Source of the DNA: Bacteroidaceae bacterium
GTDB lineage: Bacteria; Bacteroidota; Bacteroidia; Bacteroidales; Bacteroidaceae
NCBI GenBank assembly: GCA_017520935.1
Contig: JAFXEF010000035.1
Location: forward strand, 90,779 to 154,778
Reading direction: 5' to 3'
DNA: 64,000 bases
Part shown: positions 54,477-62,311 of the stretch, piece after piece
Layout: every line of letters starts with the position of its first letter
Numbering within the stretch: position 1 is the stretch's first letter
Notes under the pieces: model-generated
The model's database searches: none
What the model was told of the DNA's origin: nothing
What the model saw: the letters and a program-made list of their open reading frames with translations, nothing else
Position numbers and translations under genes: made by a program

Positions 54477-54989
54477 CTACCATCTATCCAAAATTTGTTC
54501 TAAAGCTTCGGGCCCGAATTCGCGCCAATTATTCAGTTCCGCGGAATTAGGCTGATAGGCTTTGAGTTTTGCAAGCGAGTCGAGTTCAGCCATGAATACC
54601 TCCGAGCCATAGAGGCATCCGCTCACGAAAGCACGATTGATAGCATCGCTGAAGTCTGCCCGCTGGCGAAGACGGCGGTCATAAAGATTGCGCATGTGCA
54701 TGAAGACTGAATCGGCCTTGGCCTTCTCACCTAAATGATGCCACGCAAATGCTTCGGAGGCAAAAACTTCCGGAACATACCAAAAGATGGCTTGGGCAGA
54801 GTCGGATAGTGCCATTACGGCATCCCACTGAACACTGTCTTCTTCCATCAAACGGGTTATATCGTTGGCCAATTGCACATGCAGTGCCATTTGCTCTTCA
54901 GGGACTTTCAAGGGTATAGTATCTGTAGGCGTATTATTACAGGCCAAGAATCCCAGTATGATACAGAAGCTGAATAATTTTCTTTGCAT
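54477..54989 (-). CDS. hypothetical lipoprotein
   Basis: This 170-residue protein has a signal peptide with a lipobox (MQRKLFSFCIILGFLACNN; Cys about 17). The rest is helical and acidic, with repeats of Asp-Ser words (EEDSVQWDAVMALSDSAQAI) and AFAWHHLGEKAKADSVFMHM, which suggests a TPR-like fold. I do not recognise the family. It converges on the preceding gene, five bases away, and is the third gene inside the 197-bp repeats. Confidence 0.6.
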   Translation of the reverse strand: MQRKLFSFCIILGFLACNNTPTDTIPLKVPEEQMALHVQLANDITRLMEEDSVQWDAVMALSDSAQAIFWYVPEVFASEAFAWHHLGEKAKADSVFMHMRNLYDRRLRQRADFSDAINRAFVSGCLYGSEVFMAELDSLAKLKAYQPNSAELNNWREFGPEALEQILDRW

Positions 54990-55441
54990 GACAATAGATG
55001 TTTTATTTGTGCAAAGGTAAAAATTATTTTTGTATATTGCAAATGCATCATCCTTGCGCTATCTCTTCCCAATCCCCAAGGCAATCAAAAAGAACGCAGC
55101 CACGAGGCGTTAGGAAAATGCAAAGCGTCAGCAAGAAATAGTAAACCGATGACAATCTGCCACGGGAGTTGAAAAGTCTATGCTTCCGATTTCTGTGGCG
55201 TGTAAGCAAATCGTAGGATTTCCTACCAATATGCTTCGAAAATTTTGTACGGGATTTCTGATCGTTTTGTTTGGTGGAGACAGTAAATTGCTCGTCTTTC
55301 TCTCTTATCATATAGAAATCCATACTTTTGGGAAACTTTCTTGGTGGCTGTAGGAAAAAACAAAAAGTTTCGGCTATTTGTATTTACTAAACAAAGTATT
55401 TAGTATCTTTACACCGTGAAAAATACAAATGGAGTTTCTGT
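54990..55441. other. intergenic region with 197-bp repeat copy 2
   Basis: The 452 bases hold the second 197-bp repeat (55071-55267) and a weak promoter (TATCTTTA, 55404-55411) before the DUF3791 gene. A minus-strand frame across the repeat (55048-55323) is not supported, because its counterpart in copy 1 is broken by stops. Confidence 0.65.
55071..55267. repeat. 197-bp direct repeat, copy 2
   Basis: See copy 1 at 52963-53159. Both copies have the same length and direction and lie 1.9 kb apart, with three genes between. Confidence 0.85.
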
Positions 55442-55666
55442 ATGGATAAGAAATTTGTAGATAAGGTGAATTATATGATTGCCGTGATAAGCGATTTTGC
55501 AGCGATGCACTCGCTCAGCAACGCGCAGTCGTATCGTTACCTGAACCGTTATAAGGGTCTGGAATTCATAGACAAGTACTACGAGGTGGAGCATACGCTC
55601 CCCTTCGAGGATGTAATAACTGACCTTACGGCATACTGCAAACGGAAAGGAGGAGCACTGGCATGA
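55442..55666 (+). CDS. DUF3791 protein, first gene of a putative toxin-antitoxin unit
   Basis: This 74-residue helical protein (MDKKFVDKVNYMIAVISDFA...) has the DUF3791 pattern with SNAQSYRYLNRYKGLEFIDK and a conserved EHTLPFEDVITDL near the end. DUF3791 genes are often placed beside DUF3990 genes and are taken as the antitoxin. It overlaps the next gene by four bases (ATGA), so the products are coupled. A weak promoter stands at 55404-55411. Confidence 0.75.
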   Translation: MDKKFVDKVNYMIAVISDFAAMHSLSNAQSYRYLNRYKGLEFIDKYYEVEHTLPFEDVITDLTAYCKRKGGALA

Positions 55667-56142
55667 AACTGTACCATGGCACAAACGTAGAGTTTAACGA
55701 AATAGATCTCACAAAATCAAAGGTTGGAAAGGATTTTGGTTGTGGGTTCTACCTGTCGGCAAATAGAGAACAAGCCATGGAATTGGCCAAGCGTAAAACC
55801 GAACAGAGTGGTGAGGGTGAGCCGAATGTTTACGAATATGAGTTTGACGAGACACTCTTGCAAGGTAATGAACTATTGGTACAGAACTTCGGTGAGTATA
55901 GCAGAGAGTGGGCAGAGTTCGTATTGGCCAACAGAAGAAATAGAACCCGTGACGCTGTGCATCCATACGATGTTGTGATAGGCCCCATCGCCAATGATAC
56001 CGTAGGCTTTCAGATACGTCGCTTTACGGCAGGCATTATAGATATGGAGCGCTTCATTCAAGAACTGCAGTATATGAGGGGTATCAGTTTCCAGTACTTC
56101 TTCGGTACGGAGAAAGCAATCAAGCATTTGAGACGAATATGA
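55663..56142 (+). CDS. DUF3990 protein, ADP-ribosyltransferase-like putative toxin
   Basis: This 159-residue protein opens with KLYHGTNVEFNEIDLTKSKV and DFGCGFYLSANREQAMELAK. A Tyr-His-Gly-Thr start and a G-F-Y-L-S segment are the first two NAD-binding motifs of the ADP-ribosyltransferase fold (H-Y type), and an acidic residue in ERFIQELQY (about residue 129) may be the third. The DUF3990 family has been grouped with ADP-ribosyltransferases; enzymatic action here is inferred. It overlaps both neighbours by four bases. The target is unknown. Confidence 0.75.
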   Translation: MKLYHGTNVEFNEIDLTKSKVGKDFGCGFYLSANREQAMELAKRKTEQSGEGEPNVYEYEFDETLLQGNELLVQNFGEYSREWAEFVLANRRNRTRDAVHPYDVVIGPIANDTVGFQIRRFTAGIIDMERFIQELQYMRGISFQYFFGTEKAIKHLRRI

Positions 56143-56363
56143 AAAAGGAGGAAATCAATTTCATGATAGAAGAGATAAGCAAGGAACTAATCTTATTGCT
56201 TGTCGAGGAGCGTGGTATGGAGTTACACGAAGCATTCGATACATTGTATACTTCGGACACCTATGCACGCTTGATTGACTCAAAAAACGGATTGTACTCA
56301 CAAAGCACTCCCTATATCTACGAATGCTTGGAACATGAGTTGCTGACAGGAAAGATGATGTGA
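56139..56363 (+). CDS. DUF3791-like small protein, third gene of the unit
   Basis: This 74-residue protein (MKKEEINFMIEEISKELILL...) is helical and resembles the first gene in size and in its ending: QSTPYIYECLEHELL compares with the DUF3791 C-terminus. It starts inside the DUF3990 stop codon (ATGA, 56139). A second, diverged antitoxin-like gene behind the toxin is unusual. It could also be an unrelated small partner. rnhB follows after 19 bases. Confidence 0.6.
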   Translation: MKKEEINFMIEEISKELILLLVEERGMELHEAFDTLYTSDTYARLIDSKNGLYSQSTPYIYECLEHELLTGKMM

Positions 56364-56382
56364 TATCCCCAAAGAGAATAAT

Positions 56383-56988
56383 ATGCTTTTGCCCTGCCTA
56401 CATCCCGAACTTATTGAGGCCGGCTGCGACGAGGCGGGTCGTGGCTGCTTGGCGGGTGATGTGTATGCTGCTGCGGTGATACTGCCGCCCGACTATACGC
56501 ACCCCCTGCTCAACGACTCTAAGCAGCTCACCGAGCGGCAGCGCTATGCTTTGCGCGAAGATGTGGAGCGCGATGCGCTGGCTTGGGCGCTGGGCATCGT
56601 CACCGCCAAGGAGATTGACGAGATCAATATTCTCAATGCCTCTATCCTCGCCATGCACCGCGCCTTGGATGCGCTGAAGATTCGCCCTCAGTATATCGTC
56701 GTCGATGGTAATAAGTTCAAACCCTATGGCGACACCCCCTACGAGACGGTGGTCAAGGGCGACGGCAAGCTGATGAACATTGCGGCAGCCTCGATCCTCG
56801 CCAAGACCTACCGCGACGACTACATGAACCGCCTGCACGAGGAGTACCCCCACTACGACTGGAACCACAACAAGGGATACCCCACCGCCAAGCACCGCGC
56901 GGGCATCAAGGAGCATGGCCTCACGCCCTACCACCGCATGAGCTACAACCTCTTGGGCGACGGACAGCTGTCGCTCGACTTCGGATGA
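56383..56988 (+). CDS. rnhB: ribonuclease HII
   Basis: This 201-residue cytoplasmic enzyme cuts RNA in RNA-DNA hybrids. The catalytic acidic residues lie in AGCDEAGRGCLAGDVYAAAV (about residues 12-31), DALKIRPQYIVVDGNKF (about 100) and further Asp in YRDDYMNRLHEEYPHYDW. Length is normal (about 200). The reading frame is GC-rich again, which marks the end of the accessory stretch. The SGNH hydrolase gene follows after 21 bases on the same strand. Confidence 0.95.
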   Translation: MLLPCLHPELIEAGCDEAGRGCLAGDVYAAAVILPPDYTHPLLNDSKQLTERQRYALREDVERDALAWALGIVTAKEIDEINILNASILAMHRALDALKIRPQYIVVDGNKFKPYGDTPYETVVKGDGKLMNIAAASILAKTYRDDYMNRLHEEYPHYDWNHNKGYPTAKHRAGIKEHGLTPYHRMSYNLLGDGQLSLDFG

Positions 56989-57009
56989 CAAACCATAAAG
57001 ATAAATATT

Positions 57010-57687
57010 ATGAAAAAGACACTTCTCACACTCGCAGTGCTGCTCTGCTCCTTGGCAGGCATGGCGCAACGTCCTTCGGTAAGTATCCTGGGCGACTCAT
57101 ACTCCACCTTTGAGGGCTACCTCACGCCCGACACGATGGATATATGGTACTTTGCCGGTCCGCAGGATGCCCGCCGCACCGATGTGACCAAGGTGGGCGA
57201 GACCTGGTGGATGCAGCTCATCAAGAAGCGCGACTGGAAACTCGAAGTCAACAACTCGTGGTCGGGCTCTACCATCTGCTACACCGGCTATCGCGACGAG
57301 GACTACAGCAACCGCTCCTTCGTGTTGCGCACTGCCGCCCTCGGCAGTCCCGACATCATCCTCATCTTCGGCGGAACGAATGACTCATGGGCAGGTTCGC
57401 CCATCGGCGAGTACAAATATGAGGGCTGGCGCCGTGCCGACCTCTACACCTTCCGCCCCGCCATGGCCTGCATGCTCTCGCGCATTCAGGAGCGCTACCC
57501 CACGGCCGATGTCTACTTCATCTCCAATGACGGACTGAAACCCGAGATTACCGGTTCGATGGAAGTGATCTGCAAGCACTACAATGTGCCGTTGATACAG
57601 CTTCAGGGCATCAGCAAGACCTCAGGCCACCCCAATGTGGAGGGTATGCGTCAGATTGCCGAGCAGATAGACAAGGCAATCAAGTAG
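57010..57687 (+). CDS. secreted SGNH/GDSL-type hydrolase
   Basis: This 225-residue protein has a signal peptide (MKKTLLTLAVLLCSLAGMAQ) and the SGNH fold: block I SILGDSYSTFEGY (catalytic Ser, about residue 30), block III FGGTNDSWAGSP (about 120), and block V with GHPNVEGMRQIAEQI (catalytic His, about 205). Such enzymes are esterases acting on acetylated sugars or lipids in the envelope. The substrate cannot be named. It converges on the VanZ-like gene, nine bases away. Confidence 0.85.
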   Translation: MKKTLLTLAVLLCSLAGMAQRPSVSILGDSYSTFEGYLTPDTMDIWYFAGPQDARRTDVTKVGETWWMQLIKKRDWKLEVNNSWSGSTICYTGYRDEDYSNRSFVLRTAALGSPDIILIFGGTNDSWAGSPIGEYKYEGWRRADLYTFRPAMACMLSRIQERYPTADVYFISNDGLKPEITGSMEVICKHYNVPLIQLQGISKTSGHPNVEGMRQIAEQIDKAIK

Positions 57688-57696
57688 TCCATGTGA

Positions 57697-58092
57697 TTAC
57701 TCGCGTGTGCTCTTCCAGCGCTTCACCACGTGGCGTGTGACGAGCTGGCTAAACACAGCCGCAGCGAGGCATCCCAGCGTGTTGAAGAGAAAGTCCCACC
57801 AATCGGCCGAACGGGTAGGGGTGAGCGTCTGCTGCCCTATCTCGATGAGTCCGCTGAAGAGGATAGGCGCTATGATAGCCCATGGGATGAGGCGCGATGC
57901 TTGGGGACGCTCGTGGCTCTTGAAGTACTCGAACCACAGCACCGTGCAGAAGCCGAAGTACATGATGAAGTGCAACACCTTGTCGATGTTGGTCACCTCG
58001 TTGAGCGGTGTCTCGGGCGGATTGAAGAACGACAGAAACAGGATGATACCGATGATGATGATCGAGAGCGGATATTTCTTTAGATAACTCAT
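57697..58092 (-). CDS. VanZ-like membrane protein
   Basis: This 131-residue protein (start ATG 58092, MSYLKKYPLSIIIIGIILFL; the frame opens further upstream without a promoter) has four hydrophobic segments and the VanZ pattern: NIDKVLHFIMYFGFCTVLWF (about residue 36) and LIEIGQQTLTPTRSADWWDF (about 82), whose polar residues are the family hallmark. VanZ proteins are linked to teicoplanin resistance in enterococci; the role in Bacteroidota is unknown. It is divergent from the HhH protein. Confidence 0.82.
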   Translation of the reverse strand: MSYLKKYPLSIIIIGIILFLSFFNPPETPLNEVTNIDKVLHFIMYFGFCTVLWFEYFKSHERPQASRLIPWAIIAPILFSGLIEIGQQTLTPTRSADWWDFLFNTLGCLAAAVFSQLVTRHVVKRWKSTRE

Positions 58093-58168
58093 TCTGGAAA
58101 AGTAATGAAATACGTTACAAAGGTAGGAAGAATCTCTAATATTTGTCCTATTTGATATCATAACTTTT

Positions 58169-59098
58169 ATGTGGCGCGATTGGTTCACCTTTTCCCGGCA
58201 AGACCGCAGGGCTATCTTCCTGCTGACGGTGCTGATAGTGCTTGTGATGGCTGTGCTCTGTACCAAGCCTCTGTGGCATGGTACCCATACGGTCTCTTTC
58301 TCTTCGACCGATTCTGTGATGGTTGCTCGCTTGCAGCCTGAGGCCTCGCAGCCCATTGTGCAGATTGCCTTGCACCCCTTCAACCCCAATACTGCCGATT
58401 CGCTGGAACTGCTCTCCGTGGGGCTTCCTCCCTATGTGGCAAGGAATATCCTTCGCTACCGCAAGGCAGGGGGCTCCTTCCGTCGGCCCGATGACCTTGC
58501 CCGCATATATGGCTTGCATGATACGACGTTTGCCCGCGTGCGGCCCTATATAGAGATTCCTTCAGAGCGGCCTATGGAGCGAAAGTACGATGCACCTCGT
58601 GTGCACACCGAGCCCGATGAGCAGCCTACAGTCATCACCGAGCCCCTTGATACTCCACGCCACGAACATCCCTATGCCGAGTATATGCGTGCCAAGCACA
58701 AGCCGGGCGAGTTTGTTGACCTCAACAGGGCCGACACTGCCGAATTGATGAAGATACCGGGCATCGGTCCTGTGTATGCACGTATGATTGTGGAGTATCG
58801 CCAACGCTTGGGTGGCTTCCATAGCGTGGCCCAGCTGCGTGAGCTCGATGCCTCCTTGCCCAACGACCTGGGCGATTGGGCGCATGTGGGCACACCTGCT
58901 ACTGATAAGTTGCGTGTGAACAAGCTCTCTGTCACCCAACTGCGCTCGCATCCTTACCTCACCTTCTATCAGGCGCGAGCCATTGTAGACTTGCGCAAGC
59001 GCGAGGGCAATATCCGCTCGGCACGCCAGCTCCTCTTCCTCGACGAGTTCACCGAAGCCGATATTGAGCGCCTGCAGCCTTACCTCTCGTTTGAGTGA
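58169..59098 (+). CDS. membrane-anchored helix-hairpin-helix protein (ComEA-like)
   Basis: This 309-residue protein has an N-terminal membrane segment (about residues 15-33) and three HhH units: NPNTADSLELLSVGLPPYVARNILRYR (near 70-95), DLNRADTAELMKIPGIGPVYARMI (near 184-206) and a third at LRSHPYLTFYQARAIVDLR (near 259). HhH repeats bind DNA, as in ComEA, so a role in DNA uptake or in surface DNA binding is inferred. The protein is longer than most ComEA domains. It stands alone, with a promoter region overlapping the VanZ gene start. Confidence 0.8.
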   Translation: MWRDWFTFSRQDRRAIFLLTVLIVLVMAVLCTKPLWHGTHTVSFSSTDSVMVARLQPEASQPIVQIALHPFNPNTADSLELLSVGLPPYVARNILRYRKAGGSFRRPDDLARIYGLHDTTFARVRPYIEIPSERPMERKYDAPRVHTEPDEQPTVITEPLDTPRHEHPYAEYMRAKHKPGEFVDLNRADTAELMKIPGIGPVYARMIVEYRQRLGGFHSVAQLRELDASLPNDLGDWAHVGTPATDKLRVNKLSVTQLRSHPYLTFYQARAIVDLRKREGNIRSARQLLFLDEFTEADIERLQPYLSFE

Positions 59099-59162
59099 AT
59101 AGAGAGAGCACCGGATATCACTTAATCACCACTTTATTGCCATTGGCTTAATTTTTGGTAAT

Positions 59163-59324
59163 AATATAGATGTTGTCCAAGCCTCGGTATTGTCCCCCCT
59201 AGATTAGGGGGACGAGCGAAGCGGAGGGGGTATTATCTACGAGAAGCGTACCACCTCCCCCTCTTCGAGGGTACTCCTCCTAACCTAGGAGGAGAATTTT
59301 AAGAATGTGGACAACAGCTATATT
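59163..59324. repeat. nested palindromic element (17-bp outer repeat around GC-rich hairpins)
   Basis: Outer arms AATATAGATGTTGTCCA (59163-59179) and TGGACAACAGCTATATT (59308-59324) differ at one base. Inside are GTCCCCC/GGGGGAC (59192-59213), CGGAGGGGG/CCTCCCC (59222-59262) and CTCCTCC/GGAGGAG (59275-59294). The build resembles the nested element at 23710-23989. Confidence 0.75.
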
Positions 59325-59342
59325 ATCTCCTATTCTTTTTGA

Positions 59343-59390
59343 TAGCGACCCGCAAGGCGCAAACTTTACATGCGCACTTGCGGGTCGCTA
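59343..59390 (-). terminator. intrinsic terminator of the 59414 gene
   Basis: TAGCGACCCGCAAG (59343-59356) and CTTGCGGGTCGCTA (59377-59390) form a perfect 14-bp stem around a 20-base loop; TCAAAAAG follows on the minus strand and AAAATTTT lies on the other side. Confidence 0.8.
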
Positions 59391-59413
59391 AAATTTTGCC
59401 TATGATAGAAAGG

Positions 59414-62002
59414 TCATTGGAAGATAACCTTTCGGCCATTCACGATGTAGATGCCCTTTGTGGGTGCTGTCACGCGGCGTCCCGTGAGGTCGTATATGAT
59501 GGTCTCTCCATCGGGGTTCTGCGGAGTGTCTATGCCCTCGCCGTCACCCTCAGCCTCAATCTTCCATACCACGGGCTCGGCGATGGTGGCTATAGGCGCC
59601 TTGATGTAGATGGTGCGCTCGGCCTCCAGTGCAGGGAACAGGTAGCTCTTGCCCGTCATCACCTCCTCGTCGTTGTAGATGTTGGTTTGTGTGAAGTCCT
59701 TCTTGTATGCCGAGAGCGATGTCTTCTCATCCATGTAGAACACGAGGCTGCTGTAGTTCTTTATGGTGCTGCCTATGGTGATGGTGGTCTCCTTGGCAGC
59801 GGGTAGGGTATAGGTGTACCATGTGTCGTAGCCGTCGGCGCCGGTGGTCAGCGTGTATTCTACGCCCGGCTCGGCCTTGATGGCATCGGCAAAGCGTTCG
59901 CCCGGTCGAGGCTCGGCAAAGCGGAGTGTGAGGTAGAAGTTGGCACCGAACTCGGCCTCGTCGTTGCTGTCTCCCGTCTTGGTATAGATGTATAGGGTCT
60001 GCCCCTCCTCTACATACACCTTGGCCATCTTGTATCCGCCCATATATGCGTTAGGCTTGCTGTCGTCGCTTCCGGCATTGCTCTCGTCGGCATCGCAGTC
60101 GCCCACCTTGGTTTTCATGTTGGCAGCATATCCCAGTTTGGCGTTGATGGTGTAGAATCCGCTCTTGTCGGCAGTGATCTTGTACCATTTCTCCACGCCG
60201 AACTTGTAGTCGATGTCTATGGTGTCAGCTGCCGTTATGGCGATGGCTGTGGCGCACACCTCTCCTGCGTTGGCGGCTTCAAATCGTGTGGTTATGGTGA
60301 TGCTTTCGCTTACGGCCTCCACCTCCACGATATAGCTCTGTCCCTCTATGATGGGCAGCTTGTAGGTGTACTTGATATTGCTGCCCTCCTCGGCTATGGT
60401 CTGCTCGGGGTTGAGGCGTCGGCCGCCACACTCCTCGCGGACGTGCACGGTCCAGTTGGTAGAGGTGAAGATGGCAAATCCGTTATCCTCGGCCACGAAT
60501 GTGTGGAAGTTGTCCTTGGCGTTATCCTCCTTGCCATTGATGATGATGTCATCGCCCAGTTCAAACTCGATAGGCATGTCGCAGTAGTCGCCTGCCTCGA
60601 TGGCCTTCTCCGTGAGCGTGATGGTGTGGCTTCCCTCCGAGGCGGCAGTGATGCATACATATACGTTCTGTCCTTCGTATACGCGGTATTTGTTGAACTC
60701 GTTCTTCATGTTGCCGCTGCCGCGTGAGTAGAGGATATGCTTGATGGTGCCGGTCGATGCTACCGAGAGCTCGGCATCCTTGTCAGATGTATATACAAAC
60801 CAATAGTCGCGTGCCGCAGTGCCGAAGGCTGTCTCGCCCAGTCCTATCTGCTGTGCCTTGTCGAAGCACTCGCCCTCCTTTGCCTCGCGCAGTGTGATGG
60901 TGGCCGGTGCCTGTGCATCGGCAGTCATGCTCAGGTTGGTCACGTTGAAGTTGATGATGAGCTCGCTGCCCATATACAGCGGGTCGAGGTTGTGGGTATA
61001 GTTGGCGGCGGTGCCGTTGATGTCGGCGGGCTGCAGCTCTTCTGACTCGTAGTCGCAGTTGTCAAGGTAGGTGATGGTACCCTTCCATCCCGAAGCCACA
61101 TGTACATCCATCATATACTTGTCGCCTATGGTGCTCAGGTCTATGCGGTAATAGTTGTTGCCGTCTACGAGGCCGAGCGTCGCGGGAAACTCCGTCAGTT
61201 CGATGGGTGCCTTGCAGTTATCTCCCAAGCGGTCGCTCACCATCTTGAAGGTCACACCCGTGGGGCGGCTGTTGGGCACGATCACGATGTATGCCTTGTC
61301 CTTCTCCACCACAAACTCATGGTCATCGGTAGCGATGTCCTGTGACACATATTTCAGCGGCTCCTCGATGCTGCCATACAGCTCCTCCTCTATATAGTAT
61401 ATGAGGTATTCGCTGGTGAATATGCTGGCCACACCGTCTGTAGGTGCCACGAATCGGCAGAAGGTGGCATAGCTCAGCTCGTCCAGGTAGTCCACATCGT
61501 AGTTCTTGTACACAGGCAGTGCGGTCTTGGTGTCCTGGACCAATGCTATGGGCTGCTCCCACGAGTCGCCCTTGGTGCTTTCGCCGAAGAAGGCGCTCTT
61601 GATGGAGAACACCGCCATGGCGCCCTCGGCCTCCTTGGAGGTAGAGAGGGTGAAGCGTATCTCGTCGCCGGCGAATACCTTTATCCACCCATATACGCCC
61701 ACGCCATTCTCGTAGGGGCCGGTCTCCTGCAGGGGTGAGTCGGGGTCGTAGGCACCGTCGTGATACCATCCTCCCCAGATGCTTACGGGTACATTGTCAT
61801 ATACGCTCTGGTCGTCAGAGAATACATAGAGCGTGCCGTTCTCGGTAGCCTTGTAGCTGAATGTGATGAGCGAGTCGGGTTTCATGCGCAGTCGTTTGCT
61901 GGTGCCGTCCCATTCGGTGATGGTAGAGGCCTCTTGCTGTGCATAGCCCATGGTGGTGATGCCCATGAGGAGCATCAGCAGGGTGTAAAAATGTTTCTTC
62001 AT
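59414..62002 (-). CDS. secreted multi-domain protein with conserved C-terminal tail
   Basis: This 862-residue protein (start ATG 62002, MKKHFYTLLMLLMGITTMGYAQ, a signal peptide; the frame opens 99 bases earlier without support) has six or more similar beta-sandwich units of about 110 residues, each opening with GExC or GDxC and an acidic AIxIT-like strand (GDNCKAPIELT, GECFDKAQQI, GDYCDMPIEF, GEVCATAIAIT, GERFADAIKA). They resemble PPC-like accessory domains; no catalytic domain is seen. The tail is IYDLTGRRVTAPTKGIYIVN. A promoter lies at 62070-62078. It is GC-rich like the backbone. Confidence 0.75.
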   Translation of the reverse strand: MKKHFYTLLMLLMGITTMGYAQQEASTITEWDGTSKRLRMKPDSLITFSYKATENGTLYVFSDDQSVYDNVPVSIWGGWYHDGAYDPDSPLQETGPYENGVGVYGWIKVFAGDEIRFTLSTSKEAEGAMAVFSIKSAFFGESTKGDSWEQPIALVQDTKTALPVYKNYDVDYLDELSYATFCRFVAPTDGVASIFTSEYLIYYIEEELYGSIEEPLKYVSQDIATDDHEFVVEKDKAYIVIVPNSRPTGVTFKMVSDRLGDNCKAPIELTEFPATLGLVDGNNYYRIDLSTIGDKYMMDVHVASGWKGTITYLDNCDYESEELQPADINGTAANYTHNLDPLYMGSELIINFNVTNLSMTADAQAPATITLREAKEGECFDKAQQIGLGETAFGTAARDYWFVYTSDKDAELSVASTGTIKHILYSRGSGNMKNEFNKYRVYEGQNVYVCITAASEGSHTITLTEKAIEAGDYCDMPIEFELGDDIIINGKEDNAKDNFHTFVAEDNGFAIFTSTNWTVHVREECGGRRLNPEQTIAEEGSNIKYTYKLPIIEGQSYIVEVEAVSESITITTRFEAANAGEVCATAIAITAADTIDIDYKFGVEKWYKITADKSGFYTINAKLGYAANMKTKVGDCDADESNAGSDDSKPNAYMGGYKMAKVYVEEGQTLYIYTKTGDSNDEAEFGANFYLTLRFAEPRPGERFADAIKAEPGVEYTLTTGADGYDTWYTYTLPAAKETTITIGSTIKNYSSLVFYMDEKTSLSAYKKDFTQTNIYNDEEVMTGKSYLFPALEAERTIYIKAPIATIAEPVVWKIEAEGDGEGIDTPQNPDGETIIYDLTGRRVTAPTKGIYIVNGRKVIFQ

Positions 62003-62069
62003 CTTTAGGTCTATATGATATGGTTGTTGAACTAATACCTTGTATTCTTGGCTAATACCATAAATCGGT

Positions 62070-62078
62070 GCAAAATTA
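62070..62078 (-). promoter_or_regulatory. promoter -7 box for the 59414 gene
   Basis: TAATTTTGC on the minus strand, 68 bases before the ATG at 62002, matches TAnnTTTG. Confidence 0.65.
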
Positions 62079-62248
62079 GTGTAAGCCGAGAGAAAACGCA
62101 AATTTATTTAATTATATTTTCTTCCTTGTCACTCGGCTAAGAATCTGTTTTTAAAATTATCGCTAATATGTTTTAGAATCTGCTTTTCGGTTTACCTAAA
62201 GGTGCTCGGCTGAATATTTCACAAGGTGTCATTAAATAAATCATTTAC

Positions 62249-62296
62249 ACAGGTTGGTTTGTGAATATAATTCAGTATATTTGCAAACCAACCTGT
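62249..62296 (+). promoter_or_regulatory. promoter bracketed by a perfect 13-bp inverted repeat
   Basis: ACAGGTTGGTTTG (62249-62261) and CAAACCAACCTGT (62284-62296) are exact inverted copies 22 bp apart. The -7 box TATATTTG is at 62276-62283, directly against the right arm; TTG at 62254-62256 in the left arm is a plausible -33 element. The ATG at 62312 follows 15 bases later. Confidence 0.75.
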
Positions 62297-62311
62297 AAAA
62301 TCTAAGTGCTT

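Larger units (their letters stand above)
59099..59413. other. intergenic region with nested palindromic element and terminator
   Basis: The 315 bases hold a 162-bp nested inverted repeat (59163-59324) and the terminator of the next minus-strand gene (59343-59390). No gene is supported. Confidence 0.7.
62003..62311. other. divergent intergenic region with two promoters and repeats
   Basis: The 309 bases hold a promoter for the minus-strand gene (62070-62078), two copies of the AGAATCTG motif (62140-62162 and 62175-62187), and a plus-strand promoter bracketed by a perfect 13-bp inverted repeat (62249-62296). No gene is supported. Confidence 0.7.

Noticed and set aside
55048..55323. 91-codon minus-strand frame across repeat copy 2
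   Set aside because: The matching frame in repeat copy 1 contains stops, so it is not conserved as protein.
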